This document shows, piece by piece, positions 11,978-22,018 of a stretch of 64,000 nt of DNA. The notes under the pieces were generated by a model, which worked only from the letters and a program-made list of their open reading frames with translations, made no database searches and was not told the origin of the DNA. The stretch is taken from the NCBI GenBank assembly GCA_021029095.1, contig JAJOHG010000007.1, forward strand, positions 1,174,036-1,238,035, written 5' to 3'. Source of the DNA: Phellopilus nigrolimitatus. Taxonomy: Eukaryota > Basidiomycota > Agaricomycetes > Hymenochaetales > Hymenochaetaceae. Made by a program: the position numbers and the translations under genes. Within the stretch, counting starts at the first letter, position 1. Each line of letters begins with the position of its first letter.

Positions 11978-13191
11978 TTTAACAACTCGAGGGGCCAAAC
12001 ACCTTGCCAAGTCGGAGCATATCTTGGAGGGCAGCGTAATGGTGGTCGTAAGTCCTTCTCAATCTTTTTGGAGTGAAAATAAACTGTTGTCCTTGTGAAA
12101 CGAACCAGAATTCGACGTTAGCGAGCTCCCGCCAGGCAAGTTTTATACTGGCCCACAGAATGCATCCATTTCCACGCCGTGTTATTGCAGTACAATCATG
12201 TATTCCGTAATGTGTGCTTGCGCTGCGTGTCAAAACGCGTCCAATGTTGATAGGTAGGTGTTCTATACTCGTTAATTTATTCGCATTCCTAACATTGCGC
12301 TTTCGTCTCCGTGTTATTTTGTCTAGTTGGAGTAGCTGGAGTGCCTTTTGTCCGAGTGTTTATGTCATGGAGTAAGTGATTTTCGACATCTACGTTGTAC
12401 TTCCGCCTGATTTTCTCGGTTTCCTGTTCACTAAGGTTTCCGAAGGATATTCCTCTGGAGACGTCGGTCCCAGCGTGGGCGTATCTTAACGTCACAGCGA
12501 CAAACTTCGACCCTCAGGCTGCTCTTTCTGACCATGGTACGTCTTACTTTCGAACTTCCAAAACTGATAAGACATGGCCGAACGAAACTGCTATCCAGGC
12601 CCAGAATCGTCCGCAACACCTAGCCAGACCGCAACTTCGTCTACTGGTAGTTCAACACAAGGATCTCAAGGAAAAATAAGTTCGTCGTCTAGCAACACGG
12701 GGGCTATTGTGGGCGCCGTGTTAGGCAGTGTCGGAGGTTTGGCTCTCATTGGAGGAGCGGCATTCTTCCTTTACAGGAGGAATTGGAGAAAATATGCGCA
12801 TGTCAAAGTTTATTCGGACAAAGATGACCCCGATGGGCCCGAAGACGCGGAATTGGATTCTGCCAGGCTTGCTCAGAAGTCTCCCTTTGCCACCAATGCT
12901 AACGCGTCGTATTATGCACCGGCCTTGCCGGTTGTGCAGACAAACTCGTCTCCATTATACGTATGAGTCCTCTTGCAAATGTCCCTGTATCTATCTTGCT
13001 GATATACACTCTGCCTATCTCCGCAGAACCCGAAAGATCCTACTACGTACCCAACGTCCATGTCTCCGGAAACCAGCAATTACAATGCTCGCAATATCTC
13101 CCAGACTCATGTTGTCCAACCGAGTTCTGGATTATTGAACTCAGACGTGAACGCCGAGCACAGTGGATATCGAGGCATGCCTGAAGTCTGA
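11978..13191 (+). CDS. Single-pass membrane protein, conserved basidiomycete family (5' end not found)
   Basis: Six exons join in frame: from 11978 to 12047, then 12109-12253, 12327-12371, 12436-12536, 12572-12960, 13027-13191. The order is a Cys-rich outer domain (CYC and CAAC motifs) with N-glycosylation sequons, a Ser/Thr/Gly linker, one hydrophobic helix beginning GAIVGAVLGSVGG, a basic stop-transfer (YRRNWRK) and an acidic, Pro-rich tail of about 115 residues. This matches a widespread Agaricomycete family of secreted-domain, one-helix proteins of unknown function, probably in the plasma membrane. Family members normally start with a signal peptide just before the FNNS motif; I could not find an ATG exon that splices to 11978. 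A Cys usual in the N-terminal motif appears here as Arg (QRNGG). The gene may be 5'-damaged, or the first exon was missed. Confidence 0.65.
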
Positions 13192-13361
13192 TTCTCTTCC
13201 TTTCTAATCTTGCATCAATCTCATGCGCTGATGAACAATGTGTCTGTGTACTTCATTGTGTTTTGCTTTCTTCTTTCTCTTGAGCACTGTTATCGGATTT
13301 CATTTGCTATCTCGGTTCTACGGACATTAGGCAAGTATTACAGCTGTGGCCATAGAGACAT

Positions 13362-14477
13362 CTATTCCAAGTAAAACTCCTTCGCATATGTCTGGAAAGA
13401 GCCCAACTCCAGGTCGGGGTAAAGCTCCTTCCCATCGAGAGCAAGCCCGTATTCCTCCTTCTTCGCGTTCTCGACGGTATTGTCGCCACGGATCCACCAA
13501 CTATACGCATACTCCAGAAACGCGCGTTCCACACCTTCCGACTTCTTTAATTTTTCTGCAAGGTCTTCCTTGCTCACCCTGACAATATCAATATTCTGCC
13601 CAGAGATGCACTCCGCAAGCGCGAAGACTTCGTTCTGCGTGGCCTCCACCGCCCAGCAGAACACGCAGCGATTCAGCGTGCACTCGTCACGAAGAACGCG
13701 CGCAACGAATGGGCCGATATCGCGTCTGTCGATGAAAGCGCATTTGATGTCGCCGGTTCCGTGCATTTGTTTGGAGAATTCAACTTGGATTGGCCACATG
13801 GCTTTCGAGATATCGAGGACAGGAAGCATAAACCTGCGATATACGTATATATAAGACGAGTGACAATTATATGAAGGTTCGAAGGACTTACCATAAGGCA
13901 ACGTCGATGAATGTATAGCCAATTCCAGATTTCTTGATATAATCATGGACGGCAAGTTTCTGGAGAAGGAATCATCAGTCATTTAAACAAGGCATATTGG
14001 ACACAATGGATGGGGGAGGGAGACTCTATTCAACAAAAATGGATATACCTCATCGTGAAGCCGCCTAACGCCACGAACACAAGTAGGGGCCCAGTCGGAG
14101 GGGATGAACCTCTTCACACCCGCCTTTTTCGCAGCATCGATTAGAGGGTACTGCAGCTTGATCTGCGTCCACTCGATGGCGCAAAGCACGACGTCTACAC
14201 CTTTAAGCGTGTCGTTGAGTTGTTCAGGAGTCGACTTCTCAATGTCGACGACACGGATCTCAGCGCCGCGATTTTGGAACCTCAAGACGACCGGTTTTTC
14301 AGCAGACGAAGGATGAACGGCAGCAATGACAACCTGGAAAATATAATAAAAACGTTAATAATAATTCGCATGGGAGCATAATGAACGCACGAAATCAGGG
14401 ACCTGCAAAAGTTCGTTAACGATTATCTCGCCTGTCTTCCCAGTAGCACCTAGAACCAGGACGCAGTCTCCGCTCAT
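13362..14477 (-). CDS. NmrA-like / isoflavone-reductase-like NAD(P)-binding protein
   Basis: Four exons on the minus strand (14477-14403, 14333-14049, 13959-13892, 13833-13362) give 299 residues with all phases matching. The N-terminus has a Rossmann dinucleotide-binding motif GATGKTG at residues 10-16, followed by an alternating beta/alpha pattern, a VVLCAIEW strand and the FIPSDW motif typical of the NmrA-like/PCBER group. Members are NAD(P)-dependent reductases or redox sensors acting in the cytosol; which applies here cannot be told. Length is usual for the family. It is convergent with the membrane-protein gene at 13191, only 170 bp away. No damage is seen. Confidence 0.85.
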
Positions 14478-15377
14478 GACTGAGCCGAGTAAGCTTTCCC
14501 GGACAGAGAAATTCAATCTAAAGCTTTAATACACATTTGATGCGATGTATTCGCACTTTTACGAAACAATTTGTCAGCAAAGCATTAGTAAGAAGATGAT
14601 GTTGGCCAGCTGTCATGGATAGATAGATAAGAGTCACCTTTTCCAGTCATCTCAAGACGCCACTCGTTGTCTTAGCTTTCAAGTCGAATGCTAATCAACA
14701 GTAGTATGAAACTCGGATCATTCTTCGAGTTTTTTTTTATCGAAAATTAGAAGACGTATGTTGTGCAAGAGATATATCGCTTACTAAAGTATTTGAGGAC
14801 AGCTTTTATATCAAGTAATGGGCGAAGAATAGCTGCGATACTTATGATACTGGAGAAGAGGAGGCCAGCGGACGACGAGAGTTAGAAAAATAAGCGTGAC
14901 TCGGGTGCTCGGGTAATACGCGTGACATAAGAAGAGTGATGCTTACCTCGCGAAGCCACAACTTTCTTAAGAAATCCTCCCTCTCGGGTGGGAGGCGTAG
15001 AGCATCGGAGTGGATCCAAAAAAGTCACCCTGATCGACTAGATTCAGGTACGTAAGCCGGACAAACAATTTCGGTTCTTACAGTATTTGACCCCCGCGGC
15101 TCGAATTTGAAAAGAGAATATAGCGGGTTTGATCTGATGAATAATGTAGAATTGTAAACCGAGTCTACTCCGTCAGAGTATGAAAGCCAGCCAGCAATCA
15201 AATAAATCAAAACAAGGGAACAAAGAACAGTCAAAATGGTTGTGGTGGCCAAAAAACGCAAACACAGCACAACAGTGTGGCTTGAGATAAAGCAAACACG
15301 TCCGTCAAAGGCAAGTGTCAATCCTTGTCTCCCGCACTTATAGTCGCGCAACACTAGCACTGCCTCGATTATCGACC
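14478..15377. promoter_or_regulatory. Divergent intergenic region
   Basis: No gene is supported. The 900 bp separate the divergent NmrA-like gene and the MIF4G-like gene and so probably hold both promoters. A T-run lies at 14730. A 122-codon minus-strand frame (15393-15025) with one hydrophobic stretch overlaps the start of the next gene and is more likely chance. Confidence 0.4.
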
Positions 15378-16591
15378 ATGGCGACACGTCCATTCTATCA
15401 GCCCGTTTTCCACGCGCCGCATGCTATTCCCATCCAGCAGCCATATGGACTAAGTACGCGTCCCACGTATGAGCATAGAGGCGAACTTCACACTGGCACG
15501 TCTCAATCCCTGCGCACGTTATTAACTGCGCGACGCGCGAGCGTCGTATCGCCATGTCCATCATCTGATGGGTCAGAGCCTGACAGCAACGCTTGGACTG
15601 ACTTTGTTGAAAGGAGGGGCAGCGCGAGTAGTCAGATAAGCTTTGAATTGAACTCTGAGCCAGATGACAGCTTCGAGGACGACACCAGCGATGAAGAAAC
15701 CTGGTCCGACGGAGAATCTGCTGCCGACAGTGACGAAGAATGTGAAGACACCATTTCGGCATATGATGACGGATCGAGCGATGATGAACATCCACCAGAG
15801 ACGGACAAAGAGCTTGTAGCCTCCCTGATTCGACACAACAACAAAATCGGTGACATATTTGTGGATGACCTAAAGGCATGGTTTCACAAAGACGATAACA
15901 CGGATTTGCCTTTGGAGTGTATCCTTCAGGGAGTGCAGAATTGCCGCGAGTCGTATGAGGTGGTCAGGACGGTGTGCGGAAAAGTCATGAAGGAAGTCGA
16001 TGCAGGACTTGACCCGGAGAAGGTTAAGCATAAGATACGTACTTTCGTTCTAGATGATTTTGATTGCTGGTGGGAAAACGTAAGCAGACTTGAATATATT
16101 ACAAGTGCTCTGGCTGACAGACTGAAACAATATCTTCAAGGGCCCAGAAAGGTTTCCAGAGGTTGGTCGAGCCAAAGTCGCGCTGATTGGCCAGCTTGTG
16201 CGCGTAGGCATCTTCGATGGCAGTATGGTCAGCGCCTTGGTCGACAGGTATGCGGAAGAGGCTTACCGCAATGGCGTCATGGATGTCTTCAAGACCCTCT
16301 TATGCCGGCGTCGACATTTGTGGCCCAGACTACGAGGAGCAGACGCAGATAGCCGTCGAAAGACTGCGCGAAGTCCGCGACATACTTAACAACGAATGGC
16401 GCACAGATACTGGGATCGATAGGACATTTCGAGTGAGTAAAAGAGCTTTGCAATCGGTGCTAGAAGACCAACTCATACCATTATCGCAGCAGATCGAAAG
16501 TCGTGTCCGGATGTATATCCTACATTACGAGTTGAAGTACGACACCGACACCGACTCGGAGGATGATGATGACGAGGAACAGTACGAATAG
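15378..16591 (+). pseudogene. Acidic MIF4G-like protein gene with two frameshifts
   Basis: The ATG at 15378 has a good context (ACCATGG). The product has a Ser/Pro-rich N-terminus, a strongly acidic Asp/Glu/Ser block (about residues 90-145), then a long alpha-helical region with motifs such as KVALIGQLVRVGIF that recall MIF4G/eIF4G-type helical repeats, and a short acidic tail. The frame is lost twice: near 16141-16150 and near 16295-16303 one extra base must be skipped to keep the helical protein going to the stop at 16589-16591. No intron fits either place. Either this is a recent pseudogene or both are base-calling errors. The MIF4G link is by eye and weak; a translation-related role would follow only if it is right. 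Confidence 0.45.
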
Positions 16592-17092
16592 CCAGGACCT
16601 CAGAAAGGCTCCTTCTCAATGGTGGATCAAAGACAAAGCAGAGGGTAGTAGATGGATGATTAGTCCGCATGGATCATCTACATCTTGTCGTCTGAAAGAT
16701 CGATTAGCACCTGCGGCTCATCGAGCACTACATCAGTCCATGTTTGACGATTAACCTGGATAAGATGAAAGCGAGCGAGCTCGCCAAAAGTCTTTCATCA
16801 ATAGAGCACCAACTTGAAGCAGGCTAGGCAATAACTTCGTAAAATAAGTTTCGGTTGCTATCGCCTTAGCCAATCACTAAAATTTGATGGAGTTCACACG
16901 GTGTCTGACTCGAATTTCCTGATCATCACCGTGACGAAAAAGTGAACAACAAAGTAATCATCCCATGCGATACATGTACTACATACACGTAGACATATTC
17001 AAGCATGGATGATCGATGTTTGACGCAGATATTATCAAACGCTATGATACTATATAAAGAATCCATTTGAGCTAGGCGCTGAATACCTCTTA
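16592..17092. other. AT-richer intergenic spacer
   Basis: I see no gene, repeat or RNA here. Short minus-strand frames are present but have no recognisable motif. Confidence 0.5.
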
Positions 17093-17530
17093 TCAGATAC
17101 TCTCGGAGGTATCCCACTTGACGTGCTCGAGCTCTTTGGCGTCGCCCGTCTCACATGGGTGTTCCTCCTCGACGCTCCAGACGAGCACATCGCACATTTG
17201 TAATCTTTTGGGTGGTTGCGTAAAGAAGGCCGCGCATGTTAGACTGGAGGAATCGCATGCCTTCGTGATGTTCAGCGTCGCGAGCGTCATCACTATCATC
17301 AGCCACATCGACGTGTCTGACAGGATCATGATAGCCCGCGCCACACATGCGAACGCGACTCCAAGTCCGCTAAAGAGAAAGACGAGCGCGTTCGAAAACT
17401 GCTTGTGCACGTGATCGTATATGTGCTTGTTGTCACACAGCCACTGTACCCGAAGAGGAAAGAAAGGAAGATGGAAAGCTTTTCCAGTGTTCACAGCCAT
17501 CTGTTTGATTTCGCGTTTACTCGCCGCCAC
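17093..17530 (-). CDS. Hypothetical protein with two putative membrane segments
   Basis: A 145-codon uninterrupted minus-strand frame. Two hydrophobic stretches (around residues 47-68 and 74-90) could span a membrane, separated by a short charged turn; the C-terminus is acidic. I do not recognise the family. Support for it being real comes from the related, broken copy at 11573-11700, which keeps the DHVH plus hydrophobic pattern. It could be one exon of a larger multi-pass protein or a degraded fragment. It is divergent from the histone deacetylase gene starting at 17711. Confidence 0.35.
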   Translation of the reverse strand: MAASKREIKQMAVNTGKAFHLPFFPLRVQWLCDNKHIYDHVHKQFSNALVFLFSGLGVAFACVARAIMILSDTSMWLMIVMTLATLNITKACDSSSLTCAAFFTQPPKRLQMCDVLVWSVEEEHPCETGDAKELEHVKWDTSESI

Positions 17531-17710
17531 GCGTATCTGATCCTCCCACCTGCGCTGCTACACGCTCCGCCCTGCGCTGACTGCCCAGCTCTCGCGTAGC
17601 GCAACCGCTGAAACCGCTCTGATTTGGAAAGAAAAGAACCTGAAAGGAGCTGCCGAGGAGCCGCATCTCTTTACTCTGATCTCAGAGCTCCTGTGCCGTC
17701 TGTGCGGGAC

Positions 17711-20700
17711 ATGTCCTCGCTGTTCTCTGCGGTCGCGAACGGCGTGAGCGGCCTCATGAAAGTCGGCTCGCAGCACGCGTCCTCTGCGACCCCGCCGTTC
17801 CCGGAAGTCCCGGACGCGTCGGTGCCCGCCACAACTACGCTCGAAGAGACCGTCGCGACGAGCGTGACAATAGAAAGCGCGCCGACCTCGGAGGTGCCGG
17901 ACGCCGCGTCTATGGATGTAGATGCTGTCAATGCCGGTGCTGTCGTCGTCAACGCGGAACCGGCCCAGCCTGCCGCAGGGCCCTCCGGCTCCGGCGCGCG
18001 CGACTTCTCGAGCGCGCCCGCGCCGTCGGCCACGAGCCGCGCGTCCTCTCTGCCCGTGGGCCTGGACGCGGCCGCGCCGCGCGCGCGCTTCGGGTACGTG
18101 TTCGACGAGCGCATGATGCTGCACGCGCCGCTCGCGGGCGCGCACCCCGAGGCGCCCGCGCGCATCGTCGGCGTGCACAGCAGGCTGCGCGAGGCGGGCT
18201 GCCTCGCGCGCATGAAGCTCATCCCGATCCGCTCGGCGCGCAAGATGGAGGTCCTCCTCGTCCACAGCGAGGACCACTGGGAGAAGGTCATGATGATTGC
18301 TGGTGAACAAAAGATCCATACATACATTCATCGGTTTGATTGCGGAACGTTATTTCTGACTTTGTTCTTCCCCTCATGTTATAGCTATGACTCCTGAGCA
18401 GATTGGGATGTCCGAGAGCTACTACGAGCATCTTTCGCTCTACGTCTGCCCCCGGACCACGCAAGTCGCGATGCTGAGCTGCGGAGGCGTCATCGAAGCG
18501 ACGCTGGCCGTCGCCCGCGGCCACCTGGAAAAATCATTCGCCATCGTGCGCCCCCCAGGACACCACGCAGAGCCGGAAGAACACATGGGCTTCTGCTTCT
18601 TCAACAACGTCGCTGTCGCCACGCGCGTAGCGCAGCAGCTCACGCCCATGAAGAAGATCATGATTCTCGATTGGTGAGTTTTTCACATACGGACTTTTTG
18701 TCCCGGATGCATTATTATCGCTGCAGCTCAAAACAACATCTTTTTCTTATTTTATTTTATTTTATTTTCTGAACCAGGGATGTACATCATGGTCAGCTTA
18801 CCTAAATATGAGCAAGGCTATATTCTGACTGATATACTAAGGCAATGGAACTCAGCGGGCCTTCCTCGACGATCCGAGCGTGCTATATATATCATTACAT
18901 CGTTACGACGGTGGAAGATTTTATCCGTGCGGTCCCTTTGGAGGCATGGATTCCTGCGGAGAGGGTGCTGGAGAAGGAACGTAGGTCTTTTTCTCCCGTT
19001 CTTGTCCTACTCTCTCCGGTTATCCTTTATTCTAACAAACTTGGAATCACTATTTGCGATTTATCAGATCCGTAAACATCCCATGGCCGTGTAAGGGAAT
19101 GGGCGACGCAGAATATCTGCACGCTTTCATGCAGATCGTCATGCCAATCGCCGTGGAATTTGCCCCGGAGCTTGTCATCAGTCAGTATCTACGTTACGCG
19201 CAACAGCGTTTACGCCCTCCTGAACATGTATTTTTTTTTCTGGATTTTGGCAGTCTCTGCTGGCTTCGATGCTGCCGACGGAGATGAGCTGGGCGAGTGC
19301 CATGTCACGCCTTCGGGGTATGCACACATGACACACATGCTATCAACGCTCGCGGGAGGGAAGCTCGTCGTCGCGCTCGAGGTCAGCCGCTTTCCTCTGC
19401 GCTTGTCCCTTGCACTTCAGGATTCTCAATTGACATACGTAACCCGCGAATCTGCCGTAACAAACCGGCGATCGAATCGAATCGTTTCGTCTGCACCGCC
19501 GCCCCTCCTTGCCGCTTCCCGTTTCGCACCACTCGTTCGGCACGCTGCGCGCGCAGGGCGGGTATAACGTCGAGTCCATCTCGAAATCCGCGCTGGCAGT
19601 CACGCGCGTGCTCCTCGGCGACGCGCCGCCCGAGCTGAAACCGCTCGTCGCGAATGAGACGGGCACGGAGACCGTGTGGGCGGCGGCTGCATATCAGAGT
19701 CGGCATTGGAAAGGCCTCAACCCCAAAGCATGCGAGCCACGTGAAGGTGCGCTTCCTGGAGACTGGCTGGATAAGGGCCTGTACGGTGAACGGAAGTTTC
19801 GTCCTGTACACCAGAAGATTCCTCAAATCTTAGTGGGAATTTCAAAAATAATATGGGATTTTCGCTCTTCTGTACAGGCTCCCCTAACTCAGCTAGATCT
19901 TCATTTTGGCTTGGCTACCTTTTTTGCTGACGTTTTTCTGCTATCTTTAGAATATGCGGAGCAGACTATCTCGATTCCTGGTACGTATCAGTTTTTCGTT
20001 CTCTTTCACTGCAGTCAATCTTGCTCTTGCACACCTTTGCGATTTATTATTATTTGTATTATGTCTCTTTAACTTTTCCCCGTTTCCCCTTTTTGCGTCC
20101 GTCATTAACTTCGTTTACTATCTAAATCTGTTCTTGACGAACTGGTCGCTGACTGAAACGATATAGAACTGCTCAAACTGTACCGGCAGCAGCATCTGTT
20201 CCGGGAGTATCGTATGGTGCAGGTACCGCTCCTAGACGAGGAAGTCGATGAAAGGTACCAGGCGCAAGTAATCTGCTCGTGAGTCGCTTTGCGGTCGACA
20301 AACTTACTTACTTTTTACTCATCGCGGCGTTGGCTCACCGTAGACCCGACGTGATGGAAAACGATACTTTGGTCCTTCTTATTCACCAGTTGTACGTATA
20401 ATTGTTTCTGTTTTATGTTTTTCCGTCATGCCGCGTGCTTATGCGGTTTTCAGCGGTAACCTTCGCGTCGAGCTAGCAGGGGCGCTGACTTGTGATGTAC
20501 GGCAAGAATGTTCTTACCTCGTGCGTGTTCTGCGATTTTTCTCCCCTTCGGCCAGGCGATAACATGACTGGGACTCTGGACATTGAAGATTGATGTGACG
20601 AAGGAGCTTGTCGAGTGGGTGACGAAGGAGCGAGGGTTTTCGTACGTCGAGGTCAATACGTATCCCCGGCCCCTGCAGCCACACCATGTTGGTTTGCCTG

Positions 20701-21544
20701 TCACAAGTATCTCGCTTGGGTGTTCATTTGTTGATTCCACGCAGAAACGCAGTTGGTCGGAACTCGCGAGCGAGGTTGCCTCGTACCTGTGGGATAATTA
20801 CATCCAGTGAGTGCCCCCTGTTCCTAAATAAGTGATCGGTGTCTAAACGCTCTCTCCCTCGACCCTACACTGTGAATCATGCGCTGTGATAGACTATCGA
20901 GTGCTTCGAAAATTATTCTCATCGGCCATGGGCCTGGTTGCTCGACCGTTATGGACCTTATGGCTGCAAGAGGTGAGCGCCTCACAGCATTCTGTCTTTT
21001 TCATTTGTTTTTTCCCATTTTTGAAGGGAGATATATTCTTACGAACCACTGGCTCGCTGAAGTTCCGATGCTGACCGGGCCTTGCCCGTTTTCCCAGCTC
21101 GAAGTGTAATGAAAAAGGTCAAAGCTGTCGTACTAGTAGTTGGGACGGAGGATATTCCGCAGGTACCGAAAGACGATGATGAGCTGCGCTTGTGGTATAT
21201 GAAGGTGCGCTCTCGTAACCTAAACTGAAAGGCTTGGGTCTGATACGAAGCCCTTCTTGCGCCATCTTATGTAGCACTCCCTCGTTGCCGTCCCCCAATC
21301 TCATCCCTTTGTCGTGGACGGAAAGCTTAGAAAGCGACACGGCAAAGTCACGCCTTACGGTGAGAGCCAGCATACTCCTCATTGCGAAATTTTCTGATTT
21401 TCAATAGACGAGATCAAGGCCGTTAAGCTCTTGTCTCGTGCTCTTCCAGACATCCAGGATTATATTGACAGCAAGCTGTCACGGAGCAAGGCGCTTCCAC
21501 TGACTGCAACTAACGATCTTAACGGCACCGCTCACGCACCCTAG
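17711..21544 (+). CDS. hda1: Class II histone deacetylase (Hda1/Clr3 type) with Arb2-like domain
   Basis: Seventeen exons give an unbroken 755-residue product: 17711-18302, 18385-18673, 18778-18791, 18842-18980, 19068-19180, 19254-19381, 19557-19746, 19951-19980, 20167-20278, 20344-20391, 20454-20496, 20589-20687, 20745-20806, 20893-20972, 21098-21204, 21275-21359, 21408-21544. Two are tiny (14 and 30 nt). After a low-complexity N-terminus the deacetylase domain runs from about residue 125 to 480: RPPGHHAEP with the catalytic His pair (about 252), the zinc ligands in DVHHGNGTQ (about 296) and [10 protein letters not shown] (about 384), and GGYN (about 425) with the catalytic Tyr. The C-terminal half (about 500-740) has the Arb2-like fold with GHGPG. 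This family removes acetyl groups from histone tails in the nucleus and supports heterochromatin silencing in fission yeast. All active-site residues seen are intact. Confidence 0.93.
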
Positions 21545-21729
21545 TTTATGTTTGTTCTTTTCGGGCCTTTCTCATGATACAAGACATTATTTTGCGCTCT
21601 TTTTATACATCTTGGCTGTAACTCCCTGATTAGTCACTCTGCGAGTATCCGAGTATCTCCACATTGAATATCGTTTCGGATGAGTCTTGATTACGGTGGA
21701 GTAAATTCTTACACGCAGTCTACGAGTGA

Positions 21730-21968
21730 TCAGAAAAGACTCACAACACCCTTCCTCGGCGAGATAATGCCCACAATCTTTCCTTCAAAGTCAAATATAT
21801 CGCCTGCTTCCGTAGCGACGAGGTCTGTAAGTTCAGGATCCACATTGAGTCCAAGCAACGTTTCGAGGTTAGACGAGACTAGTGCAAGTGCTTGTGTCTT
21901 CGTAATGGAACCGAAGGATTCCAGTGCAGCCTGATAAACCCGGCAAGGGAGATTAGAAGTAAAATATG

Positions 21969-22018
<50 letters not shown>

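Noticed and set aside
15025..15393. 122-codon minus-strand frame with one hydrophobic segment
   Set aside because: It overlaps the well-placed start of the MIF4G-like gene, has no family resemblance and no supporting promoter or introns.
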